Shown piece after piece: positions 1-5,759 of a stretch of DNA of 6,918 nt. How positions within the stretch are numbered: the first letter of the stretch is position 1; each line of letters begins with the position of its first letter. The stretch comes from Peptostreptococcaceae bacterium (GTDB taxonomy: Bacteria; Bacillota_A; Clostridia; Peptostreptococcales; Acidaminobacteraceae). Made by a program: the position numbers and the translations under genes. The DNA is taken from NCBI GenBank assembly GCA_013619035.1, contig JABXKX010000055.1:1-6918 (forward strand). Reading direction: 5' to 3'. The notes below the pieces were generated by a model. That model was not told the DNA's origin. It did not search any database and worked only from the letters and a program-made list of their open reading frames with translations.

Positions 1-17
1 ATGTGTATAAGAGACAG
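1..17 (+). other. Sequencing adapter remnant (Tn5/Nextera mosaic end)
   Basis: The first 17 bases, ATGTGTATAAGAGACAG, are identical to the last 17 bases of the 19-base Tn5 mosaic end used in Nextera-type libraries. The match ends exactly at the window start, as expected for an untrimmed contig edge. The first residues of the reading frame here (MCIRDS) come from the adapter and are not biological. Confidence 0.93.
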
Positions 18-777
18 TTACTACTGTCTGGTGCTTTGCAAAAAATACCCTGAATTACTTTCCCTTTCTCCTGACGTTTATGCTTACCAAAAGATCCCAG
101 AATCAAAGATCGTATTGCTCACAACTGAATACATTGAAAAAGAAAAAGTAACAAATATAGAAATCGATGAAGTCATTCGAATCAACAAAATTATTGAATC
201 CATCTCTTATAAGAAGGCAACGGCACTTTTCAAAAATATCGAATCGAAGAAGGGACGCTATATTCCCCACTTCCTTCACCAAAAAATGATTAATCAAGAA
301 GCTATTTGTGAAATGAAGTTCCGTGCGGATCAAATGAAAGGTGGCCAAATTTTAAAAAGCCTTGTGAATAGATTGAACGAGAGTATTGTAAGAAAAAAAT
401 TATACACGAAAGTACAGCCAGAAATCCATTACTCATTTTGTCATAATGACTTTCATAAGAACAGTATTTTAGTCCAAAAAAACACTGAAAGGTATCTTGT
501 AATCGACTGGGATAATTATAGCGTCGCAATGCGCGGTTGGGATATGAACCTCTTTTTCGCTAGTTTCGACTACACGTTTCATGAAATAAAAGAATTGTAT
601 GTTTCAACCATTCATTTCATTGATCCTCTGGACGAAAAAATTGCAAAAATTTACTTTGCTTTTTTGCAAGTCTACATATGGATCCTTCGATTAAAAGGAA
701 ATGCTTGTACCGATAAACTCACATCACATTTTATTCCAGCAGTTGAATTTATTGAAGAAATCAGCACAGATTTATAG
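18..777 (+). CDS. CotS / aminoglycoside phosphotransferase-family kinase, 5' end missing
   Basis: This is the C-terminal part of a protein with the APH/choline-kinase fold, closest in feel to the CotS-type spore-coat kinases of Bacillales, which phosphorylate small molecules or coat proteins. Counting from base 1, the catalytic-loop motif HNDFHKNS lies at residues 148-155 and the metal-binding segment IDWDNY at 168-173. A GWDMNLFF motif follows at 179-186, as in CotS relatives. Upstream, YPELLSLSPDVYAYQ and a hinge-like LLTTEYI are visible, but the ATP-binding N-lobe is cut off by the contig edge. The family normally has Asn five residues after the catalytic Asp (HxDxxxxN). Here that position is Ser155, with Asn at 154, so the metal site may be shifted or weakened. 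The frame runs open to TAG at 775-777 and ends before a strong terminator. The substrate cannot be told from sequence. The true start lies outside the window. Confidence 0.8.
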
Positions 778-848
778 GAAGAAAATCCACGTCTTCCATG
801 GTTGCTTTGAATGTACACGTTCCATAAAGAATGCTTACCTTTCAACTT

Positions 849-906
849 AAACGATACGCCCAAGCCCTCCAAAATGAATCGTAGAGGGTTTGGGCGTATC
901 GTTTTT
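849..906 (+). terminator. Rho-independent terminator after the kinase gene
   Basis: A 21-bp stem is formed by 849-869 and 884-904, continuous except for one G-T wobble, with a 14-base loop. On the + strand the right arm runs into a T5 tract (TCGTTTTTG). It sits 71 bases after the kinase stop codon. The reverse strand has no T tract, so it should act in the + direction only. Apparent reading frames through this hairpin on both strands are by-products of the repeat. Confidence 0.85.
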
Positions 907-1289
907 GCACTTTCAAAGACAATTCCATTCTTTCCTACCCAAACAACACCGCCACTCCTCGTGATCTTCACCTTGCGTGAAGACAATATATTTTCGGCCA
1001 ATTCCGTCATGATTTGATCCAAGGTAACTTTTGCTTGCTAACCCTACAGTTCGGAAGAATTCATTAATCCAGTAAAAAAAGGACTTCCTCAATCATGAAA
1101 ACATCGAATTTACCTTGACAATGAATCCATTCAAATGAACGAATCGGCTCGAGTATTAGACTCTCATCTGCCAAATTATATAAATTCCACAAAACTGTCA
1201 CACCCCAGACACACAACTATCCTACACTAAACGTAGAAGTTAACTAATCATTTAAGTCGCGCATAGAAAGTAACTCATTTGAACCTAAC
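907..1289. other. Gene-free stretch between kinase and DUF2202 genes
   Basis: No reading frame here has both a plausible ribosome binding site and a recognisable product. A minus-strand frame (TTG start at 1022) runs through the kinase terminator and into the kinase gene and is judged spurious. The stretch contains one degenerate copy of the dispersed hairpin repeat (1082-1110) and, just after it, a perfect TTGACA at 1115-1120 that has no convincing -10 element at the right distance. Confidence 0.5.
1082..1110 (+). repeat. Dispersed hairpin repeat, copy 1 (degenerate)
   Basis: These 29 bases match 6011-6039 at 26 of 29 positions, including the core GACTTCCTCAATCATGA. The left palindrome arm found in copy 3 is mostly lost here, so the fold is weak. 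An upstream CTAACCCTAC at 1038-1047 resembles the CTCAACCCTAA that precedes the other two copies, suggesting an older, diverged member. Confidence 0.6.
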
Positions 1290-1306
1290 GTTGAACTTAT
1301 ATCAAC
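1290..1306 (+). promoter_or_regulatory. Small inverted repeat upstream of the DUF2202 gene
   Basis: GTTGA (1290-1294) and TCAAC (1302-1306) form perfect 5-bp arms around 7 bases. A second TTGAAC at 1279-1284 lies 12 bases before the one inside the left arm. The pattern lies about 50 bases before the start codon, where an operator could sit. No clear -35/-10 pair could be assigned, and short arms like these can occur by chance. Confidence 0.22.
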
Positions 1307-1352
1307 CGTATTGATTCCTAAAAGTGGTCAATGCATAAGAAGGAGACTGATG

Positions 1353-1946
1353 ATGACTATCAAAAAATATAAATTCGTAGGACTGTTAAGTGTAATGATT
1401 ATAGGGATGCTGACTTTCGCCTCCTGCTCAAATACACAAGAGCCTTCCACCATAGACACAATTTTACTTGTCGAAGAAGAGAATACAACGGATGTGATTG
1501 AAGAAACAGAAGTTCAACAATCTGAGGATTATGGTGCTAAAGGAGCTTTACTCAATACAGGGTTCACTTTAGAGGAAATGATGCAATATGCCATCGAAGA
1601 TGAGTATCTGGCTTACGCGGAGTATGACTTGATCATCAATGAAATGAATATAACGCGACCTTTTTCCAATATCATTCAAGCAGAAGCAACCCATATCGGT
1701 TATATGGAAGACTTGTATGAAACGTATGGATTCGAACTGCCAGTCATTGATCCAAGCCAACATATCATTCTTCCTGAGTCTATCAATGAGGCTTTCCTAG
1801 CAGGCGTTGATGCCGAAATCATCAATATCGCCATGTACGACAGTTTCTTAGAGCAAGATTTACCTGAAGATGTACGAACTGTTTTTGAACAATTAAAGGC
1901 AGGATCAGAATCACATCTAATGGCTTTCCAAAAAAATGCAAACTAG
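1353..1946 (+). CDS. DUF2202 ferritin-like lipoprotein
   Basis: The product is 197 residues. A lysine-rich start (MTIKKYK), a hydrophobic stretch (8-20) and the lipobox FASC with Cys25 indicate a lipoprotein anchored on the outer face of the membrane. A Glu/Thr-rich linker (about 27-62) leads to a four-helix DUF2202 domain (about 65-195). Candidate metal ligands are Glu84, Glu111 with His114 (EATH), Glu155, and Glu186/His188 (GSESHL), matching the Glu/His pattern of ferritin-like diiron bundles. The family's biochemical role is unknown; metal or redox chemistry is an inference. There are two adjacent in-frame ATGs. AGGAG at 1341-1345 is 7 bases from the ATG at 1353 but only 4 from that at 1350, so 1353 is chosen. 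An in-frame TTG at 1311 would add a non-signal extension and lacks a binding site. The gene stands alone and ends at its own terminator. Confidence 0.87.
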   Translation: MTIKKYKFVGLLSVMIIGMLTFASCSNTQEPSTIDTILLVEEENTTDVIEETEVQQSEDYGAKGALLNTGFTLEEMMQYAIEDEYLAYAEYDLIINEMNITRPFSNIIQAEATHIGYMEDLYETYGFELPVIDPSQHIILPESINEAFLAGVDAEIINIAMYDSFLEQDLPEDVRTVFEQLKAGSESHLMAFQKNAN

Positions 1947-1969
1947 TTATCAAACTGAGAATACCTTTT

Positions 1970-1993
1970 AGTCCGCTTCTAGCGGACTTTTTT
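1970..1993 (+). terminator. Rho-independent terminator after the DUF2202 gene
   Basis: A perfect 8-bp stem AGTCCGCT/AGCGGACT (1970-1977 and 1981-1988) closes a 3-base loop and runs into six T residues (1988-1993). It begins 23 bases after the stop codon. This is the clearest intrinsic terminator in the window. Confidence 0.93.
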
Positions 1994-2088
1994 GTTTATT
2001 TATTGATCACTTCACTTTCGCAATGTGATCTTCTTCTGCAAAAAACAGATCTTACATACATACCCCTTGTACAATGAATTTTCATTTT

Positions 2089-2448
2089 CTATTTGGAATT
2101 TTCACTGTGTTTATCTATATAGTTCTTCCCCCAGCCGTCCATTTTTTCGAAAATAGGAATTAATGCATGTCCCTCATTTGTTAAGAAATACTCAACCTTT
2201 GGTGGTGTTGTCCGATAAATCTTTTTGGAAATGATGCCGTCAACTTCTAACGATCGAAGTTGTTGCGTCAGCATCTTCTGAGTGATCTCCGGCAATATTC
2301 TTGTGAACTCATTATAGCGAATAACTTCGTGCTGATGAAGTTCCCATATAAGTAGAGATTTCCATTTTCCACCAATTACTTCGAGAAATATTTCTATTTC
2401 ACATCGATAATTGCTACAACTTACTTTATTATTTCTATCTTTGGGCAA
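2089..2448 (-). CDS. HxlR-family winged-helix transcriptional regulator
   Basis: This 119-residue protein has the HxlR/DUF24 layout. An N-terminal Cys (C16, in CEIEIFLEVIGGKWK) occupies the conserved redox or electrophile-sensing position. Next come the first helices, a recognition helix (about 55-73, ITQKMLTQQLRSLEVDG) and the wing PPKVEYFLT (82-90), then a dimerisation helix. A second Cys, C11, lies five residues before C16. HxlR proteins such as YodB, CatR and HypR sense quinones, aldehydes or disulfide stress through this cysteine region and usually control a neighbouring oxidoreductase. The gene is divergent from an alcohol dehydrogenase, which fits. The start codon is TTG (2446-2448): AGGGAGG at 2457-2463 is placed 8 bases before it and no in-frame ATG fits. 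No convincing terminator is seen downstream. The family is secure; the inducer is not known. Confidence 0.9.
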   Translation of the reverse strand: MPKDRNNKVSCSNYRCEIEIFLEVIGGKWKSLLIWELHQHEVIRYNEFTRILPEITQKMLTQQLRSLEVDGIISKKIYRTTPPKVEYFLTNEGHALIPIFEKMDGWGKNYIDKHSENSK

Positions 2449-2456
2449 ATTTCAAT

Positions 2457-2463
2457 CCTCCCT
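2457..2463 (-). promoter_or_regulatory. Ribosome binding site that fixes the TTG start of the HxlR gene
   Basis: On the minus strand AGGGAGG is followed by an 8-base spacer and TTG. Another TTG nearer to the site is in a different frame and meets TAG within seven codons. This decides the non-ATG start. Confidence 0.75.
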
Positions 2464-2495
2464 TTCTTCCTCTTACTATAGCAAATATATATGAC

Positions 2496-2512
2496 TTGAG
2501 TATTTAAATCAA
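2496..2512. promoter_or_regulatory. Imperfect palindrome in the HxlR gene promoter region
   Basis: TTGA (2496-2499) and TCAA (2509-2512) flank 9 AT-rich bases. The sequence lies about 50-65 bases before the regulator's start codon, next to a possible minus-strand -10 (TATAGT, 2474-2479), although no good -35 is seen. It could serve autoregulation, but the arms are short and the base composition makes chance likely. Confidence 0.25.
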
Positions 2513-2605
2513 ATTATTCCCTTCTTGATTCCTTGCATTTTCATGAAGAAAGTCCTACTTCTTAAAATACTTCAATTGAATTTTCCCCTTACTTTCTAAA
2601 TTCAT

Positions 2606-2634
2606 ACCTTTTGGTGCGTGACATACCAAAAAGT
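2606..2634. promoter_or_regulatory. Candidate HxlR operator upstream of the dehydrogenase
   Basis: ACCTTTTGGT (2606-2615) and ACCAAAAAGT (2625-2634) form 10-bp inverted arms with one mismatch, separated by 9 bases. The element lies between the divergent regulator and dehydrogenase genes, directly upstream of the likely dehydrogenase promoter. HxlR dimers bind dyad-symmetric sites in such places. It has no T tract and is too far from a gene end to be a terminator. The assignment to this regulator is inference from position. Confidence 0.5.
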
Positions 2635-2640
2635 GCCTTC

Positions 2641-2669
2641 TTGTAGGATTGCTTCACCCATTATATGCT
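2641..2669 (+). promoter_or_regulatory. Possible sigma-A promoter of the alcohol dehydrogenase
   Basis: TTGTAG (2641-2646), 17 bases, then TATGCT (2664-2669): each hexamer matches its consensus at four of six positions. It starts 7 bases after the inverted repeat at 2606-2634, so a bound regulator would touch RNA polymerase at the -35 end. It leaves a leader of about 55 bases before the start codon. Confidence 0.4.
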
Positions 2670-2730
2670 TTATCCACCGAAGGAAATCAATTCGATTTGT
2701 AAGAAAAAATAGAGAATAGGAGAACAAAAA

Positions 2731-3894
2731 ATGAGATTTACAATCCCAAGAGATTTATATTTTGGTAAAGATGCAGTAAATGAAATTAAGAACATTCAAG
2801 GCACGAAGGCAATGATCGTTATCGGTGGAAATGCTGTTAAATCAAATGGAGCACTTGATAAAGTAATGGCTGGCCTAGAAGAAGCAAATTTTGAAGTTAA
2901 ACTCTTTGAAGGTGTAGAACACGATCCCTCCGTACAGACCGTACAAGAAGGTGTAAAAGTAATGCAAGACTTTAAACCGGATTGGATTATCGGAATTGGT
3001 GGTGGTTCACCAATTGACGCCGCAAAAGCCATGTGGATTTTTTACGAGCATCCAACTCTGACATTTGAAGAAGCAACTAAGCCTTTCAGCCTTCCTGCTC
3101 TTCGAAACAAAGCGAAGTTCTTAGCTGTTACGACTACAAGTGGAACTGCCACAGAGGTTACTTCATTTTCAGTTATCACAGATACTAAGACTGGCATGAA
3201 GTATCCAATCGCTGATTACAATATCACACCGGATATTGCTATTGTTGATACTGAGTTAGTTCAATCTTTACCTCCCAGACTTGTTGCCCATACTGGTATG
3301 GATGCATTAACGCATGCAATTGAAGCTTATGTTTCTACACTTGCAAATCCAATAACTGACGCCCTTGCGATCAAAGCCATTGAAATGGTTTCCAGTGATT
3401 TATTCGACTCATTCAATGGAGACTATACGGCTCGAGGAAATATGCATATCGCTCAAAACCTTGCTGGCATGGCATTTTCGAATGCAATTTTAGGCATTGT
3501 TCACAGTATGGCCCACAAATCTGGTGCTCTTTTTAACATTCCTCATGGTTGTGCAAATGCAATTTATCTGCCCTATGTTATTCAATTTAATGCGAAAACA
3601 GCTCCTACGAAGTATGTAGAAATTGCAAATCGCCTTAACCTTGAAGGAAATAGCGACGAGTCACTAATCAACTCCTTGGTTAAAAAGATCCAAGAAATGA
3701 ACATGACTCTAGGCATTCCATCTACACTAAATGAATTCGGAATTCAAGAAGCTGATTTTCTAGCAAATGTTGATTCTATTGCAGCGAATGCAGTACAAGA
3801 TCCTTGTACTGGTACTAATCCTCGTGAGATTTCAGTAGAGCAAATGAAAGAGCTATATACTGCAGCCTTCTATGGTAATAAAATTAATCTATAG
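2731..3894 (+). CDS. Iron-containing (group III) alcohol dehydrogenase
   Basis: The 387-residue product is full length for the Fe-ADH family, which reversibly reduces aldehydes and ketones to alcohols with NAD(P)H in the cytoplasm. The N-terminal Rossmann-like domain carries GGGSPID at 90-96 and TTTSGTATEV at 134-143. The C-terminal helical domain carries the metal ligands in family order: Asp191 and His195 (DALTH), His258 (GIVHSMAH) and His272 (IPHGCANA). The 14-residue gap between the two distal histidines equals that in E. coli FucO. The N-terminus (MRFTIPRDLYFG) resembles butanol-dehydrogenase-type enzymes. The IGGNAVKSNG segment (31-40) lacks an acidic residue at the FucO Asp39 position, hinting at NADP(H) use, which is only an inference. 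AGGAG at 2718-2722 is 8 bases before the ATG. The divergent HxlR regulator suggests induction by reactive carbonyls or electrophiles. The exact substrate is not resolvable. Confidence 0.95.
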   Translation: MRFTIPRDLYFGKDAVNEIKNIQGTKAMIVIGGNAVKSNGALDKVMAGLEEANFEVKLFEGVEHDPSVQTVQEGVKVMQDFKPDWIIGIGGGSPIDAAKAMWIFYEHPTLTFEEATKPFSLPALRNKAKFLAVTTTSGTATEVTSFSVITDTKTGMKYPIADYNITPDIAIVDTELVQSLPPRLVAHTGMDALTHAIEAYVSTLANPITDALAIKAIEMVSSDLFDSFNGDYTARGNMHIAQNLAGMAFSNAILGIVHSMAHKSGALFNIPHGCANAIYLPYVIQFNAKTAPTKYVEIANRLNLEGNSDESLINSLVKKIQEMNMTLGIPSTLNEFGIQEADFLANVDSIAANAVQDPCTGTNPREISVEQMKELYTAAFYGNKINL

Positions 3895-3904
3895 TCACTA
3901 GACA

Positions 3905-3937
3905 AAACCCCGGTTACTCATCATGTAACCGGGGTTT
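3905..3937 (+). terminator. Hairpin terminator after the alcohol dehydrogenase
   Basis: A perfect 13-bp GC-rich stem (3905-3917 with 3925-3937) closes a 7-base loop, 10 bases after the stop codon. The trailing tract is short (TTTCGTAT), so it may terminate imperfectly or mainly protect the 3' end of the mRNA. Confidence 0.8.
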
Positions 3938-4176
3938 CGTATCTCTACTACTTGATAAATATGGATACAGCTATGAATTCAAAAAGATATTGCTCAACCC
4001 TAAAACGAAATTCAACTTTATCAATCATGAGAAAATCATATATCCCTTATTTCTATAGCCTGCCTTTATAGATAACCCTAGGAACTATTCCTTGTCATAT
4101 ACCGATGTGAAGTTCCACCCTGTCCGAATTTATATGAATTAACTGCCAAGAAAAGTACACACTTTATCGGACTTGA
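3938..4176. other. Gene-free stretch before the RidA pseudogene
   Basis: No frame with a ribosome binding site and recognisable product is present. It contains repeat copy 2 (3991-4042) and a loose inverted pair GGAACT (4081-4086)/AGTTCC (4111-4116). There is no evident promoter in front of the broken RidA gene, consistent with decay. Confidence 0.45.
3991..4042 (+). repeat. Dispersed hairpin repeat, copy 2
   Basis: CTCAACCCTAAA, then GAAATTC, then ATCAATCATGAGAAA appear in the same order and nearly the same spacing as in copy 3 (5990-6040). Within the aligned 29-base core (4014-4042) about 22 bases match copy 3. The right palindrome arm has diverged (AAATCATATA in place of AAGTCGAATT), so the hairpin is weaker. 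Confidence 0.65.
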
Positions 4177-4577
4177 CTAGTATCAGCAAGAAATACAGAA
4201 AATTTACCACAAGGTATCGGTCTATATTCACAAACTGTAGCTTTTTCTCATTACAATCATCTTTCAGCTCAATTACCTTTAAACGCTAAAACGGGTGTAA
4301 TGGTAGCTGGTGGTGTAAAAGAGCAGGCTGGATAGTGCTTAAAAATATCAAGGCCATTATAGAAAGTGTCGACCACGTTATGGAAGATGTGGTTAGAGTG
4401 AATCTCTTCCTTACAAATATCGAAGATCTTGATGCTGTAGATGAAATTTACACACCCTTCTTCCCAAGCAGTACTCCTGCACGAAGAACAGTTGGCGTAT
4501 CCGTTTTACCTCAAGATTCTTTAATCCAAATTGATGCTGTTGTAGCAAACGCTGAAGAAACACCTCCAAAAGCATAA
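4177..4577 (+). pseudogene. RidA-family (YjgF/YER057c/UK114) gene, frameshifted
   Basis: RidA proteins hydrolyse reactive enamine/imine intermediates released by PLP enzymes. Frame 1 (codons from 4177) reads NTENLPQGIGLYSQ from 4192 and SAQLPLNAKTGVMVAGGVKEQAG up to TAG at 4333-4335. Homology resumes in another frame at GTG 4335 (VLKNIKAIIES) and continues to TAA at 4575-4577. The join lacks one base of the codon expected between EQAG and VLKN, so a 1-base deletion explains it. The two parts total about 127 codons, the normal family length. The substrate-binding Arg context is kept (STPARRTV), as is the C-terminal QIDAVVANAE. No ATG, GTG or TTG lies in frame between the TGA at 4174 and the first conserved residues; TTG 4173 is in a different frame. 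The 80-residue downstream frame alone lacks the first strands of the fold and a binding site. A sequencing error could mimic the deletion, but the missing start argues for true decay. Confidence 0.85.
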
Positions 4578-4660
4578 CAGACATTTGTTTCTAAATATAG
4601 GAACTCTTAAAGTTACTCGATCATACCGAATGGTGAACACGAAATTGCATATTCTTAACA

Positions 4661-4705
4661 ATCAAGAGGTCAGCTAATTATTATTTAATTAGCCGACCTC
4701 TTGAT
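4661..4705. terminator. Bidirectional hairpin between RidA pseudogene and hydrolase
   Basis: The arms 4661-4680 and 4686-4705 pair over 20 bp with one A-C mismatch around a 5-base loop. It lies between two convergent genes, 83 bases after the RidA stop and 49 bases beyond the hydrolase stop. Flanking T tracts are short on both strands (CGTTTAA on +, TGTTAAG on -), so termination strength is uncertain, but the position suggests shared use. Confidence 0.7.
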
Positions 4706-4754
4706 CGTTTAATGTCTCAATTTATCATTCAAATTCACAGATTCTATTTGATCA

Positions 4755-5627
4755 TCAGTCTTCTTTACGACCATCCGGATTAAGCTTGCCTTTTACTGCG
4801 CCTGCTTTCCCTGTCTCATAGTCCTTTTGCATGTACTTGATTACCTCATCCGTTGTAAGGACCTTTGCGACAGTGCCATTGGCTATTGATAGTGCCGTTA
4901 CCTGATTGGCTGTTGCTGTTGCAACAGCGTCGCCGACCACGACTACGTCGTACCCACGCGTGCTACCTGCATAGGCCGTAGCAAGAATACACTCATCCGT
5001 CCACAAACCTGAAATAACGATTGTATCAATATCAAGCGCTTTAAGTTTTTCATCCAAATATGAGTCGCCCTCATCATTGAAGGTCCAAAACATATCGAGG
5101 TGCTCGGAATGGTAAAACCAACCATCCGCCATTTCCCTATCATCTGGTTCTACTTCAGAAAGTACTTGCAGACCAGGGGTGCCGTTAAAAATATAAACTG
5201 CATTTTCCGGACATTCTGGTTGTAATCCATTGGGTCCGTACCAACGATCCTGAGCATTAGAAATACCATCATCAAATCGACGACTCCAGACGCTCCATGC
5301 AATACAAACACCCTCATGGCTAGCTTTTGCTGATCGGAATGTATCTACTAACCTGACTACGTTAGGTAAAATGTCCTCAGCATAGGCTCGATATTCCTCC
5401 ATACAATCGTCTAATAGTAAAGCAATCCTCCTAGGACGATCAGCCAATTCCCATGATGCCCAGAAAGACAGAGGCGTATCATTTTTCCCACCAGGAGTGC
5501 TACTAAAATTTTTCATAGGTTGTGGTGCTAACTCCATATCCCGATGTTTGCACGGTTTTTTTAAAGCTTCCTTTAGGGTTAATGGAGCATTTTCATCGCC
5601 ACTAATACGCTTGTAAACAACTTTCAT
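4755..5627 (-). CDS. Isochorismatase-fold cysteine hydrolase, atypical
   Basis: The product is about 290 residues, longer than the 180-220 usual for this fold, with about 65 extra N-terminal residues and a charged C-terminal tail. Counting from the upstream Met, the core begins at RRIALLLDDCMEEY (67-80), giving the catalytic-type Asp74/75. It includes SYLDEKLKALDIDTIVISG (190-208), the nucleophile-elbow-like motif LWTDECILATAY (Cys214) and VVVVGDAVATAT (229-240). The family uses an Asp-Lys-Cys triad to hydrolyse amides, ureides or vinyl ethers. Here no lysine occurs between residues 149 and 194, where the triad Lys should be, and the aligned segment reads WFYHSEHLDMF. It may use another residue or be a non-catalytic paralogue. 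AGGAGG (5634-5639) is 6 bases from the ATG at 5627 and 3 from that at 5630, so 5627 is preferred. The region is locally GC-rich (38 of 60 in 4921-4980), suggesting acquisition. The substrate is unknown. Confidence 0.88.
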   Translation of the reverse strand: MKVVYKRISGDENAPLTLKEALKKPCKHRDMELAPQPMKNFSSTPGGKNDTPLSFWASWELADRPRRIALLLDDCMEEYRAYAEDILPNVVRLVDTFRSAKASHEGVCIAWSVWSRRFDDGISNAQDRWYGPNGLQPECPENAVYIFNGTPGLQVLSEVEPDDREMADGWFYHSEHLDMFWTFNDEGDSYLDEKLKALDIDTIVISGLWTDECILATAYAGSTRGYDVVVVGDAVATATANQVTALSIANGTVAKVLTTDEVIKYMQKDYETGKAGAVKGKLNPDGRKED

Positions 5628-5633
5628 CATAAA

Positions 5634-5639
5634 CCTCCT
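5634..5639 (-). promoter_or_regulatory. Strong ribosome binding site of the cysteine hydrolase gene
   Basis: A perfect AGGAGG lies before tandem ATG codons. The spacer is 3 bases to the first and 6 to the second, which favours the second ATG. Confidence 0.7.
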
Positions 5640-5717
5640 ATGTTTGTTTTTTATGTTGATCGTTTTGCAATATCTGTATGCATTAACTCTTTTGAGGTAG
5701 GAACACGTTTAACCGAC

Positions 5718-5741
5718 TAGTAACGTTTTCTATATAGTAAC
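5718..5741. promoter_or_regulatory. Direct repeat overlapping the hydrolase promoter
   Basis: The 7-mer TAGTAAC occurs at 5718-5724 and 5735-5741, with starts 17 bases apart. The second copy overlaps the -10 hexamer of the hydrolase promoter and the first lies at or just past the expected transcription start, a classic position for a repressor. No regulator is encoded beside it in this window. Confidence 0.35.
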
Positions 5742-5759
5742 ATTTCTGGGCCCACTCAA
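5731..5759 (-). promoter_or_regulatory. Sigma-A-type promoter of the cysteine hydrolase gene
   Basis: On the minus strand TTGAGT (5754-5759) is separated by exactly 17 bases from TATATA (5731-5736). Each hexamer matches its consensus at four of six positions with optimal spacing. Transcription would start near 5723, leaving a leader of about 95 bases. Confidence 0.55.

Noticed and set aside
777..797. Small inverted repeat GGAAGA/TCTTCC right after the kinase stop
   Set aside because: It has only 6-bp arms, a 9-base loop and no T tract. The real terminator is the 21-bp stem 50 bases further on.
811..1017. Plus-strand open frame of 68 codons after the kinase gene
   Set aside because: It contains the whole terminator hairpin, lacks a ribosome binding site and shows no family features.
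672..1022. Minus-strand open frame of 116 codons with a TTG start at 1022
   Set aside because: It runs through the kinase terminator hairpin and into the kinase gene, has no good ribosome binding site and no recognisable family. The openness past 884 is largely a by-product of the palindrome. A remnant of an old gene in 905-1022 is possible but unsupported.
2038..2052. Possible terminator for the HxlR gene around CTGCAAAAAACAGA
   Set aside because: The stem is only 4-5 bp and the T tract falls in the loop on the minus strand. It is not a credible intrinsic terminator.
3974..4075. 34-codon frame starting at ATG 3974
   Set aside because: It has no ribosome binding site and is mostly made of the dispersed repeat copy 2.
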